A DNA stretch of 64,000 nt from an uncultured Pelagibacteraceae bacterium (GTDB lineage Bacteria > Pseudomonadota > Alphaproteobacteria > Pelagibacterales > Pelagibacteraceae): positions 108,551-172,550 of the forward strand of contig CACDOF010000001.1 in NCBI GenBank assembly GCA_902554315.1. Direction: 5' to 3'. The stretch's first letter is position 1. Each line of letters starts with the position of its first letter. A program made the translations under genes and the position numbers. Of the stretch, positions 10,097 through 20,122 are shown one piece after another. The notes under the pieces were generated by a model that was given only the letters and a program-made list of their open reading frames with translations, did not search any database and had not been told where the DNA came from.

Positions 10097-11176
10097 ATGG
10101 CAAACATAAGTATAAACAAAATTAACAAATTCTTTGGAAATGTTCATGTTATAAAAGATGTTTCACTTGATATTAAGAGTCAATCATTTACTGTTTTAGT
10201 TGGTCCAAGTGGATGTGGCAAATCAACTATGCTCAGAATGATAGCTGGTTTGGAAGATATAAATTCTGGAACAATTTCGATTGATGATCAAGTAGTAAAC
10301 GATCTACCTCCAAAAGAAAGAAATATTGCAATGGTTTTTCAGTCATATGCTTTGTATCCACATATGACTGTATTTGACAATATGGCTTTTGGATTAAAAT
10401 TAGAAAAAAGATCGAAAGAAGAAATAAATGAAAGAGTTTTAGAGGCAGCACGTATCCTCCAAATTCAAGATTATTTAAAAAGAAAACCTAAACAGTTATC
10501 GGGCGGACAACGTCAGAGAGTAGCTATAGGAAGAGCAATTACTCGTAAACCAAAAGTTTTTTTATTTGATGAACCATTGTCAAACCTTGATGCTGCTTTA
10601 AGAGTACAAATGCGTGTTGAACTAGCAAAGTTACATGAACAACTAAATGCAACTATGATTTATGTAACTCATGATCAAACTGAAGCAATGACTTTAGCTA
10701 ACGATATAGTAGTATTAGATGAAGGATTGGTTTCTCAAAAAGGAACACCAATGGAACTATACAATAATCCAAAAAACATTTTTGTTGGTGGTTTTATAGG
10801 ATCTCCTAAAATGAATTTCATAAAAAGCAAAGTATTATCTAAAAATTCTAATTTTACAGAAGTAGATTTTATGGGCATTGGAAAAATTAAGATATCAAAA
10901 ATATCAAATACCTCAAATGAAGGTGATTTTGTACAAATTGGAATTAGACCTGAGCATTTGCTAGTAAATAAAAATGCTGATGCAAACTGGGAAAGCAAAG
11001 TCCTTGTTGTAGAAAAGTTAGGATCTGGAACATTTTTATACTTAGAAAAAGATGGAGAACTACTTGTAGTACAAACTGATGGAGACTCTACAATAAAAGT
11101 AGGAGATACAGTAAAAATTGGATTTGATTCTTCTAGATGCCATTTATTTGATAAGGAAAATAATGCATTTATTTAG
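10097..11176 (+). CDS. Sugar ABC transporter ATP-binding protein (UgpC/MsmK/AglK type)
   Basis: Walker A GPSGCGKST, signature LSGGQRQRVAIGRAI, Walker B VFLFDEPLSNLD, C-terminal TOBE-like domain. Confidence 0.93.
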   Translation: MANISINKINKFFGNVHVIKDVSLDIKSQSFTVLVGPSGCGKSTMLRMIAGLEDINSGTISIDDQVVNDLPPKERNIAMVFQSYALYPHMTVFDNMAFGLKLEKRSKEEINERVLEAARILQIQDYLKRKPKQLSGGQRQRVAIGRAITRKPKVFLFDEPLSNLDAALRVQMRVELAKLHEQLNATMIYVTHDQTEAMTLANDIVVLDEGLVSQKGTPMELYNNPKNIFVGGFIGSPKMNFIKSKVLSKNSNFTEVDFMGIGKIKISKISNTSNEGDFVQIGIRPEHLLVNKNADANWESKVLVVEKLGSGTFLYLEKDGELLVVQTDGDSTIKVGDTVKIGFDSSRCHLFDKENNAFI

Positions 11177-11285
11177 CATTTTTAGGCATGCAAATTTTTC
11201 ATAACTGACTTTTCATATTTTCATAAGCCATTTTTAAATAACTTGGTACATTCTGTCACATAAAATGAGAAAAGGGGGGTCAAAT

Positions 11286-12614
11286 ATGATCAAAAAAATA
11301 ATATTAAGTATTTTCGCAACTGCATTTTTATTTTCAAGTATTGCTAGTGCGGATATCACTTTTTGGACAACAGAGACTCAGCCAGCAAGAATGGCCAAAC
11401 AAGAAGCAATGGCAAAAGATTTTGAGTCTAAAACTGGCATTAAGGTAGAAGTTATTCCAATGGATGAAAAAGATCTTGGAAAAAGAGCGACAGCTGCAGC
11501 TGCAGCGGGAGATCTTCCAGATGTAATATATCATACATTGCAATATGTTTTACCTTGGGCAGAAGCTGGCATTCTAGATGTGGATGCAAACAATGATGTT
11601 GTAAAAGCACTTGGTAAAAAAACATTTGCACCTGGGGCACTTAACATGGCTAAATCAGGATCGAAAATAGCCGCAGTTCCAGTTGATGGATGGACTCAAA
11701 TGGTTGTATATAGAAAAGACTTATTTGAAGCAGCTGGTTTAGAACCACCGACAAATTATGCAAATATCACTAAAGCCATCAAGACTTTGTCAGGCAATAA
11801 TATGTATGGATTTGTTGCTGCGACAAAAACTGATGAAAACTTTATGAGTCAAGTTTTAGAACATGTATTCTTAGCAAACGGTGTAAACCTAGTTAAAAAA
11901 GGTGGAACAAAAAAACAAGGGAAAGCTCTTAAAAATTCTTTAGAATTTTATAAAGTTCTAGCAAAAGCTAGTCCTCCAGGAGAGTTATATTGGAAACAAT
12001 CAAGAGCATTATATTTTGCTGGAAGAGCTCCAATGATTATTTGGTCACCATTTATTATGGATGAATTGGCTGGATTAAGAGACTCAGCTCCACCAACTTA
12101 TAATGTTGACCCAACATCGAATGAATTGGCTCAAAAAACTGGTTTTATAACTAATTTTAGTGGACCAAATAATAAAAAAGGTGCTGCTTGGGCAGATATT
12201 AGATACATGGGTGTTACCGCTGATGCTGATACAGATGAAGCTAAAAAATTCATAATGTATTCAATGGATGAAGGCTACACAAGTACTTTATCAATCGCAC
12301 CAGAAGGTAAATTTCCTGTAAGAAGAGGAAATTCAAGTGATCCAAATGCATTTACAAAAGCATGGAGTAAATTACCTGTGGGTGTAGATAGAAAAGCTCC
12401 ATTGACTGATTTGTATTCTGCAGATGTTATAAATAATATAGTTGCAGGTTTGGATACAGCGAGCAGATGGGGAGTTAAAGAAGGAGAACTTTCTAGGGCA
12501 TCTAAAATTATTAATGCACAATTCTTAAACAGAATCACAAGAGAATATATCGATGATCAAATATCTGTTGATGAAGCAGTTGATAAAATAAATGCTGAAT
12601 TAGCTAAATTCTAA
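11286..12614 (+). CDS. Sugar ABC transporter substrate-binding protein
   Basis: Signal peptide MIKKIILSIFATAFLFSSIASA, SBP_bac_1 style sequence. ATG at 11286 after ggggggtc is a better start than 11265. Confidence 0.85.
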   Translation: MIKKIILSIFATAFLFSSIASADITFWTTETQPARMAKQEAMAKDFESKTGIKVEVIPMDEKDLGKRATAAAAAGDLPDVIYHTLQYVLPWAEAGILDVDANNDVVKALGKKTFAPGALNMAKSGSKIAAVPVDGWTQMVVYRKDLFEAAGLEPPTNYANITKAIKTLSGNNMYGFVAATKTDENFMSQVLEHVFLANGVNLVKKGGTKKQGKALKNSLEFYKVLAKASPPGELYWKQSRALYFAGRAPMIIWSPFIMDELAGLRDSAPPTYNVDPTSNELAQKTGFITNFSGPNNKKGAAWADIRYMGVTADADTDEAKKFIMYSMDEGYTSTLSIAPEGKFPVRRGNSSDPNAFTKAWSKLPVGVDRKAPLTDLYSADVINNIVAGLDTASRWGVKEGELSRASKIINAQFLNRITREYIDDQISVDEAVDKINAELAKF

Positions 12615-12635
12615 CAATTTAAATTTTTAAAAAAA

Positions 12636-12670
12636 GCGGATAAGATAGATTACTTATCCGCTTTTTTTTT
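12636..12670 (+). terminator. Rho-independent terminator between SBP and permease
   Basis: 9-bp perfect stem gcggataag (12636-12644) / cttatccgc (12653-12661), 8-nt loop, then nine T (12662-12670). Confidence 0.88.
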
Positions 12671-13930
12671 ATGAGCACTAAACTTTCAACAATAGAAAAA
12701 AGAACTGCTTACATTTTAACTCTTCCAGCAGTTTGTATAGTATTTGCAATAGTTTTATTTCCAATATTTGCAAATGTGTGGATTAGTTTTAAAGAAGTTG
12801 AGCTAAAAGATATTAGAATTCCAGAACCAAGAGCAAAAAAACTGGTTAAGTCAATTTCAAATGAACCATCAAAAATAAAAGTAATTTATAAGTTGAGAAA
12901 CAGTTCTTTAATTCAAGAAATTAGAGATGTTAAATTTCAAGATAAATACCCTAAAAATTTTCAACCATTAGACCTAGATGACAGATGTACATTTAAATCA
13001 AGTAAACTGCGGTGTAATTTTGGAAATTGGGAAGCAAAATATAGAGAAAATTTTCAAGTCATTTTTCTAAATATTAAAGATAAGGAAATAAATAAAAAAA
13101 AATTAAAAGCAATAAAACCTAAATTAAAAGGAAAATCTGACAACATTTTACTTACAACAGAATTTACTCTAAAAAATTTTAAAAAAGTTTTTTTAAATAA
13201 AGAATTTACAGACTTACTTTTAACCACATTTTATTATACTTTTTTTGGAACTGTTGGAGCCATAGTGTTTGGTATTTTGACAGCCCAAATGGTTAATCAA
13301 AAGTTTTTTGGAAGAAGTTTTATGAGAAGTGTCTTGCTCTTTCCATATGTGGCGCCAGTTGTAGCTTTAGCTTACACTTGGGAGCTTCTACTGGATCCAA
13401 ACAGTGGAACTTTAAATAGTTTGCTTGTTAATTTTCAAATGATTGAACAACCAATAAATTTATTAGGACAAAGATATATTAATTTAGAATTTTTTGGTAT
13501 TGATTTTAAATTAAGGTTAGCTTTAACGACAGTTATAATTTTTGAAATATGGAGATATTTTCCATTGGCTTTTTTATTTATTCTAGCAAGACTACAAGCT
13601 GTTCCCAAAGAACTTTATGAAGCAGCCGAAGTTGATGGTGCAGGACCTTTTCAAAAGTTTATTAGTATAACACTGCCACAAATTACTGCAGTTATATCAA
13701 TTCTTTTTATGATTAGATTTATTTGGAACTTCAATAAATTTGAAGACATATTCTTGCTTACTGGTGGTGCATCTGGAACCAGAACATTGCCAATAAATGT
13801 TTATGAGCAAGGATTTGCAATAGCAAACATAGGAATGGGTTCCGCAGTATCAATCGTTATAGTTATGCTTCTTTTAATATTTATGTATGTATATTTTAAA
13901 CTTATAGGAAAAAGAGCTGATGAAAATTAA
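12671..13930 (+). CDS. Sugar ABC transporter permease (MalF-like) with large extracytoplasmic insertion
   Basis: EAA motif ELYEAAEVDGAGPFQKFISITLPQI. About 130-residue soluble segment after TM1. Confidence 0.82.
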   Translation: MSTKLSTIEKRTAYILTLPAVCIVFAIVLFPIFANVWISFKEVELKDIRIPEPRAKKLVKSISNEPSKIKVIYKLRNSSLIQEIRDVKFQDKYPKNFQPLDLDDRCTFKSSKLRCNFGNWEAKYRENFQVIFLNIKDKEINKKKLKAIKPKLKGKSDNILLTTEFTLKNFKKVFLNKEFTDLLLTTFYYTFFGTVGAIVFGILTAQMVNQKFFGRSFMRSVLLFPYVAPVVALAYTWELLLDPNSGTLNSLLVNFQMIEQPINLLGQRYINLEFFGIDFKLRLALTTVIIFEIWRYFPLAFLFILARLQAVPKELYEAAEVDGAGPFQKFISITLPQITAVISILFMIRFIWNFNKFEDIFLLTGGASGTRTLPINVYEQGFAIANIGMGSAVSIVIVMLLLIFMYVYFKLIGKRADEN

Positions 13931-15113
13931 ACCAATTATAACATTTTGTATAATTTCATCGCTATTTTTATTTTGTCTAATTTCTATTTGGAAAATATTA
14001 GCTACTTTACAAGGAAATAATCTGAAAGAATTCAATTTTACTTTAATTTTTACTCTTGGTTTTTTAGTATCATTAACTTATTTAATAATAGGGAATAAAG
14101 TCCATCATATTATTAAATCAATTATTTTATCTTTAATTTTTACAATAGTAGATGCTTATACCGTTCAATCTTTACCTTGGTGGTACAGTTTAGCAGTATT
14201 TTTAATTCTAATATTTTTTACTAATAAATTAAAAAATTATAATAAAGAATTTTTATATAGCGAACATTCTTCAGAAAAAGCTTTATTTGATTTTGCTACT
14301 TTATTTGGAATAACTTTATTTTCATTTGTCATACTTTTTCCATTTTACATGATGGTGGTAACTAGCTTTAAAACTCAGGCATTATTATTATTAAATCCTC
14401 TAGATTTTAGCATTGATATTAAACAAGGATTAAAAGGACTATTTAAATCTTATTACATTGTATTTGATCAATATAAATTTGGCAGATACATGCTTACGAG
14501 TTCTATAGTATCTTTTGGAACAGTAATAGTTACTTTACTATTTGCAATACCAGCGGCATACGCTGTTGCAAGATTAAACTTTTTTGGCAAAACATTTTTG
14601 TCTACATCTATACTTATAATTTATATGTTCCCTGCAATTGTACTTGTAATTCCACTTTATACCGTCTTTAGTCAATTAGGATTGAGAAATTCAATTTTGG
14701 GATTATTGATAGTTTATACGGCAACAACATTACCTGTAGCAATTTATATGCTGCAGGGTTATTTTAAAAGTATTCCAAAAGAACTTGAAGAAGCGGGAAT
14801 TATAGATGGTCTTAAATGGTTTGGTGTAATTTTTAAAATTATTATACCATTAAGTATTCCAGCCATTTCATCAGTAGCTTTATATGTTTTTATGATTGCT
14901 TGGAATGAGTTTTTATTCTCTTTAATGTTTTTGGATAAACCAAGTTCTTTTACTTTATCAAGGGCAATTCAATTTTTAAATGTTGGAGCAGAAACTCCAC
15001 GACAATATTTAATGGCTGGCTCAGTTATAGTAACTTTGCCAATTTTAATAATTTTTGTTTATTTTGAAAAGTTCTTAGTCAGTGGACTAACAGCAGGAAG
15101 TGTAAAAGGCTGA
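13920..15113 (+). CDS. Sugar ABC transporter permease (MalG-like) with extra N-terminal TM region
   Basis: EAA motif ELEEAGIIDGLKWFGVIFKIIIPLS, C-terminal VSGLTAGSVKG. First ~130 aa are additional hydrophobic segments. Confidence 0.8.
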   Translation: MKIKPIITFCIISSLFLFCLISIWKILATLQGNNLKEFNFTLIFTLGFLVSLTYLIIGNKVHHIIKSIILSLIFTIVDAYTVQSLPWWYSLAVFLILIFFTNKLKNYNKEFLYSEHSSEKALFDFATLFGITLFSFVILFPFYMMVVTSFKTQALLLLNPLDFSIDIKQGLKGLFKSYYIVFDQYKFGRYMLTSSIVSFGTVIVTLLFAIPAAYAVARLNFFGKTFLSTSILIIYMFPAIVLVIPLYTVFSQLGLRNSILGLLIVYTATTLPVAIYMLQGYFKSIPKELEEAGIIDGLKWFGVIFKIIIPLSIPAISSVALYVFMIAWNEFLFSLMFLDKPSSFTLSRAIQFLNVGAETPRQYLMAGSVIVTLPILIIFVYFEKFLVSGLTAGSVKG

Positions 15114-16372
15114 TGAAAGATTTTATCACTGAAGCAAAAAAAATTTTAATAGGTAATAGAAAAGATGGATACACTTTGCCTACAAATAATAAATTATATC
15201 CTGCGCAATGGAATTGGGACTCAGGCTTTATTGCTTTAGGTTATTCTTATTTTAATCTTAAATTTGCATTAGAGGAAATAAAAACACTTTTAAGAGGTCA
15301 ATGGAAAGATGGAATGATACCGCATATTTTATTTCACGATTTAAATACAAACTATTATCCCAATCATTCAGTTTGGGCTTGTGGAAACAAAATACATTCA
15401 TCTGGAATCACACAGCCACCAGTTCTTGCAATTATTTTAAAAATAATTTTAGATAAAAATAAAATAAAAGATAAAGAAATTAGTAAAATCAAAAATATCA
15501 TAAAAAAAATAAAAAAATATCATGAGTGGTTTATCAAATATAGAGATCCAAATAATTCAGGCTTAGTCTCAATTTTACACCCATGGGAGAGTGGATATGA
15601 TAATTCACCATTATGGGATGAGCCAATGAATAAAATAAAGGTTGAGAAAAACTTAAAATACAAAAGAGGAGATAACAAGGTTGTTAATCCCAAATATAGG
15701 CCTTTAGATATAGATTATGATAGATATGTTACTATCAAAAATCATTTAAGAAAAAATAAATATAATCCAAAAAAACTCTATAACAAATCATTGTTTAACG
15801 TAGTTGATGTTGGATTTAATTCGATTTTTTTAAAAGCAAACAAAGATCTTATAAAATTACTTAAAAAATTTAACTTAAAATATAAAGACTTACAAAAATA
15901 TATTTCTCATTCAGAAAATAAAATTATCAAACTTTATGATAAAAAAAAAAATAATTTTATTAATTTTGATTTAAAAAATAAAAAAAAAATTAGAATTCCA
16001 TCAATTACAAACTACTTTGTCTTATTTGCTGATTTAAAAGATAAAAAAATAAATAATAAAATTATCAAAAGTTTAAAAAAACATAACACAAAAGGAAAAT
16101 TTTTCTTTTCAAGCGTTAAGCCTAATCACTATAAATTTGAAGAAAAAAGGTATTGGCGAGGACCTATTTGGATTAATTGTAACTGGATTATTTATCAAGG
16201 ATTAAAAAATAAAGATAAAAATTTTGCAAAAAAAATTAAAAAAAAAACTATAGATCTAGTTAAAGAAAAAGGGTTTCATGAATATTATAGTTATAAAACA
16301 GGAGAAGGCTTTGGTGCAAATAACTTTTCTTGGACAGCTTCTTTATTTTTAGATTTAATGTTAGAAAGATAA
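15113..16372 (+). CDS. GH63/mannosylglycerate-hydrolase-like (alpha/alpha6 barrel) glycosidase
   Basis: LYPAQWNWDSGFIALGYSYFN, HSSGITQPPVLA, HPWESGYDNSPLWD, YWRGPIWINCNWIIYQGL, FGANNFSWTASLFLDL motifs typical of this glycosidase clan. Confidence 0.75.
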   Translation: MKDFITEAKKILIGNRKDGYTLPTNNKLYPAQWNWDSGFIALGYSYFNLKFALEEIKTLLRGQWKDGMIPHILFHDLNTNYYPNHSVWACGNKIHSSGITQPPVLAIILKIILDKNKIKDKEISKIKNIIKKIKKYHEWFIKYRDPNNSGLVSILHPWESGYDNSPLWDEPMNKIKVEKNLKYKRGDNKVVNPKYRPLDIDYDRYVTIKNHLRKNKYNPKKLYNKSLFNVVDVGFNSIFLKANKDLIKLLKKFNLKYKDLQKYISHSENKIIKLYDKKKNNFINFDLKNKKKIRIPSITNYFVLFADLKDKKINNKIIKSLKKHNTKGKFFFSSVKPNHYKFEEKRYWRGPIWINCNWIIYQGLKNKDKNFAKKIKKKTIDLVKEKGFHEYYSYKTGEGFGANNFSWTASLFLDLMLER

Positions 16373-16373
16373 T

Positions 16374-17534
16374 ATGACTAATTATAATTGGAATTATCCT
16401 ACAACTATTTGGGTTGGACAAAACAGAATTAAGGATCTTAAACATGCTTGCGATAATTTAAAAATTAAAAATCCTTTATTTGTTACAGACAAAGATTTGA
16501 TAAATTTACCAATGGTTAAAAAAATAGTTTCTGAAAATAAAGATAAGTTTAAAAAATTTTTTACTTTTTATAATTTTTCGGGAAACCCAATTGGAGAAAA
16601 TGTCGAAGAAGGAGTTGAAGAATTTATAAAAAATAATTGTGATGGAGTAATTGCTTTTGGTGGTGGAAGTGGCCTTGATGTAGGCAAAGCGATTGCATTT
16701 ATGTCTGGGCAAAAAAGATCAATATGGGATTTTGAAGATATAGAGGATTATTGGAAAAGAGCAGATGAAAGCAATATTGCACCAATAATAGCAATACCAA
16801 CAACAGCAGGAACAGGCTCAGAAACAGGAAGAGCCTCAGCTATTATTAATAAAAGCACTGGAATAAAAAAAATAATTTTTCACCCTAAATTTTTACCTTC
16901 AATAGTTATATTAGACCCAGTTTTAACAATTGATCTTTCTCCAAGACTTACAGCTGCTACTGGAATGGATGCCTTAGCTCATAATTTAGAAGCTTTTTGT
17001 GCGCCTGGTTTTCACCCAATGGCTGATGGAATTGCAATTGAAGGAATGAAACTAATAAAAAAGTCACTTTTAAAGGCTGTTGAAAATGGAAAAAATTTAG
17101 ATGCAAGAGCAGATTTATTAGCTTCCGCAAGCATGGGATCTACAGCTTTTCAAAAAGGCTTAGGAGCAATTCATTCATTAAGTCATCCAATTAATGCACA
17201 ATTTAATGTTCATCACGGTTTATCAAATGCAATATTTATGCCATACGTTTTGACATATAATAAAAGTATAGTTGAAAATAGGATTATTTCTATTTGTGAC
17301 TACCTTAACTTGGATAAAAAATTTGAAAGTTTTTTAAATTGGATTTTAGAATTAAGAAAAGAATTAAATATACCACATAAACTTTCAGAGGTTATTGATG
17401 TAAAAAAAATGAATTTAGAAAAATTTTCAAAAATGGCTTTAGATGATCCATCAACATCAACCAATCCTAAAAAATTAGATTTAAAAGACATGAAAATATT
17501 ATATGAACACAGCATTTCTGGAGAATTATTTTAA
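16374..17534 (+). CDS. Iron-containing alcohol dehydrogenase family
   Basis: GGGSGLDVGKAIA, PTTAGTGSE, TGMDALAHNLEAFC, GAIHSLSHPINAQFNVHHGLSNA (metal-ligand His) motifs. Confidence 0.9.
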   Translation: MTNYNWNYPTTIWVGQNRIKDLKHACDNLKIKNPLFVTDKDLINLPMVKKIVSENKDKFKKFFTFYNFSGNPIGENVEEGVEEFIKNNCDGVIAFGGGSGLDVGKAIAFMSGQKRSIWDFEDIEDYWKRADESNIAPIIAIPTTAGTGSETGRASAIINKSTGIKKIIFHPKFLPSIVILDPVLTIDLSPRLTAATGMDALAHNLEAFCAPGFHPMADGIAIEGMKLIKKSLLKAVENGKNLDARADLLASASMGSTAFQKGLGAIHSLSHPINAQFNVHHGLSNAIFMPYVLTYNKSIVENRIISICDYLNLDKKFESFLNWILELRKELNIPHKLSEVIDVKKMNLEKFSKMALDDPSTSTNPKKLDLKDMKILYEHSISGELF

Positions 17535-18316
17535 TGAAAACAATATTAATAGTTGAAGGTAATTTAAGAGAAGAAAATAATAATTTTAGAGAAGCCGGCA
17601 TACTCACACACACTGAGAGTCTGAAAGACAGTATAAGTTTTTATACTAAAGATCTAGAAATTGATGTTGTTAATCCATCATCTGATGAAAATATAAAATT
17701 GAAAATAAAAGATCTTAGCAAATATGACGGTCTTATCTGGGGCGGTAGTTCATTAAATATTTATAATGATACTCCAGAAATTAGAAGACAAATTGAATTT
17801 ATGAAAGAATGTCAAAAAAAAATAAAAAAAATTTTAGCCATATGTTGGGGAATGCAAGTAGCTGTTACTGCAGCAGGTGGTATAGTTAAAAAATGTCTAA
17901 ATGGATCTCACAGAGGAATTGCACATAATATCGAAATAAATGATAAAGGCTTACAACATCCTTTATACAAAAATAAAAAAAATAAATTTAATACACCCGC
18001 ATTTAATTTTGATGAGGTGGAAACTTTACCTAAAAGTTCAATATTATTAGCTTCAAATCAAATAAATAAAGTTCAAGGATTAAATTTTAAAGCTGGAATT
18101 AGTGATATATGGGGAATCCAATATCACCCTGAAATTACATATACTAAAATGATAAATTTAATTCATTTTAGGAAAGACCGTCTTCTGGATAGAAAAGCTT
18201 TTAAAGATATAAATGAAATAAACTCTCATATCAAAATAATAGAAGAAGAAATTAAAGTTTCTAATAAAAGTTCAAGAATGAGAGAACTTGAAAATTGGTT
18301 AAACTTTATTAATTAA
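17534..18316 (+). CDS. Class I glutamine amidotransferase-like protein
   Basis: Nucleophile elbow AICWGMQV and C-terminal WGIQYHPEI. Confidence 0.85.
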   Translation: MKTILIVEGNLREENNNFREAGILTHTESLKDSISFYTKDLEIDVVNPSSDENIKLKIKDLSKYDGLIWGGSSLNIYNDTPEIRRQIEFMKECQKKIKKILAICWGMQVAVTAAGGIVKKCLNGSHRGIAHNIEINDKGLQHPLYKNKKNKFNTPAFNFDEVETLPKSSILLASNQINKVQGLNFKAGISDIWGIQYHPEITYTKMINLIHFRKDRLLDRKAFKDINEINSHIKIIEEEIKVSNKSSRMRELENWLNFIN

Positions 18317-19995
18317 AATAAACCTTCTATTTCACCTTTTTCATTTAATTTTATTGAATTGGCAGCTGGGACACGAGGCAATCCAGGCATTGTCATTATA
18401 GACCCACAAACCACAACCACAAATTCTGCACCAGATGAAAGTCTTACTTCTCTTATCGGAATTTCATGATCAGATGGAGCTCCTTTAAGTTTTGGATCAA
18501 CGGAAAAACTATATTGCGTTTTTGCTATACATACAGGTAGATTTCCATAGCCATTTTTTTCAAAAGTTTCGAGTTGCTCTTTAACGTTATTTTCAGCAGT
18601 AATTTTGCTAGCTTTGTAAATTTCTTTGGCAATTTTTTCTATTTTATTCCAAAGTTTATCTTTTTCTTCATACAAAAATTTAAAATTTTGAGAATTTGAG
18701 TTTTCACATATTTCAACAACATGACTTGCTAATTCTTTTGTTCCTTCGCCTCCATCAGCCCAATGAGTACACTTGCTTACTTTTATTCCAATTTTTTCAC
18801 AATATTCTTTTAAAAATTTAATTTCATTTTCCGTATCCATTACAAAATGGTTTATAGCCACAATAGCTTCTACACCAAATTTTTTTACATTATTTATATG
18901 TCTCTCTAAATTAACTAAACCTTTTTTAAGAGCTTCCATATTTTCTTTTTTTAAATTTTCTTTTTCAACACCACCATGCATTTTAAGAGCTCTAACGGTT
19001 GCAACTAAAACTACGCAACTTGGTTTTAAATTTGCTTTTCTACATTTTATATTCATAAATTTTTCAGCACCAAGGTCAGCACCAAATCCAGCTTCAGTTA
19101 CAACATAATCAGAAAGTTTTAAAGCAGCTTTTGTTGCAATTACAGAATTACATCCGTGCGCAATATTAGCAAAAGGACCACCATGGATAATAGCCGGATT
19201 ATTTTCTAATGTTTGAGTAACATTGGGTCTAATAGCTTCTTTAAGTAAAACTGTCATAGGACCCTGTGCATTAAGGTCTTTAGCATAAACAGGTTCATTA
19301 TTTTTATTATATGCGATAGTAATATTTCCAATTCTTTTTTCCAAATCCTTTAAGTTGTTGGACAAACAAAATATAGCCATAACTTCAGATGCAACTGTGA
19401 TATCGAAACCGTCTTCTCTTGGAAAATCTTTTGCAACTCCTTTTGTATTTATATTGATCGCTCTCAAAGCTCTATCGTTCATATCCATTACTCTTTTCCA
19501 AACTATTTTTTTATCATCTATGTTAAGTTTATTTCCCCAATAAATATGATTATCAATTAAAGCTGATAAAAGATTATGAGCAGATGTGATTGCATGAAAA
19601 TCTCCAGTGAAATGTAAATTAATTTGTTCCATTGGAACTACTTGAGCATAACCACCTCCAGCAGCACCACCTTTCATTCCAAAAGAAGGTCCTAAACTAG
19701 GTTCTCTTAAACAAACAATCGACTTTTTTCCAATTTTATTTATTCCATCAGATAAACCAACTGAAACTGTAGTTTTTCCTTCACCTGCAGGTGTTGGCGT
19801 GATTGCAGTAACTAATATAAGTTTTCCATTTTTTTTGTCTTCTAATTTTTCAAGATATTCGAAGTTTATTTTAGCAATATGTCTGCCCATTGGACTGAAT
19901 GAAGCAGCATCATCAGGTACATTAATTTTTTCCAATACCTCATTTATTGGTTTCATTTTAGCTTCCCTAGCTATTTGGATATCTGTTTTGGACAT
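18313..19995 (-). CDS. fhs: Formate-tetrahydrofolate ligase
   Basis: [65 protein letters not shown]. Confidence 0.96.
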   Translation of the reverse strand: MSKTDIQIAREAKMKPINEVLEKINVPDDAASFSPMGRHIAKINFEYLEKLEDKKNGKLILVTAITPTPAGEGKTTVSVGLSDGINKIGKKSIVCLREPSLGPSFGMKGGAAGGGYAQVVPMEQINLHFTGDFHAITSAHNLLSALIDNHIYWGNKLNIDDKKIVWKRVMDMNDRALRAININTKGVAKDFPREDGFDITVASEVMAIFCLSNNLKDLEKRIGNITIAYNKNNEPVYAKDLNAQGPMTVLLKEAIRPNVTQTLENNPAIIHGGPFANIAHGCNSVIATKAALKLSDYVVTEAGFGADLGAEKFMNIKCRKANLKPSCVVLVATVRALKMHGGVEKENLKKENMEALKKGLVNLERHINNVKKFGVEAIVAINHFVMDTENEIKFLKEYCEKIGIKVSKCTHWADGGEGTKELASHVVEICENSNSQNFKFLYEEKDKLWNKIEKIAKEIYKASKITAENNVKEQLETFEKNGYGNLPVCIAKTQYSFSVDPKLKGAPSDHEIPIREVRLSSGAEFVVVVCGSIMTMPGLPRVPAANSIKLNEKGEIEGLF

Positions 19996-20122
19996 TATAT
20001 TTATAATTCTATTTTGTTAATTTGCGGAATTTCTATACTTTTTTATAAGAATTTTAAACATCTAAAAAATATATATAAAAAAAATAAGAAAAAATTTATA
20101 TTTATTTCTGTAAAATTAAATC

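Noticed and set aside
18773-19543. Plus-strand ORFs 18773-19108 and 19355-19543 inside fhs
   Set aside because: Antisense to the highly conserved formate-THF ligase; Ser/Phe-rich shadow translations without recognisable motifs.
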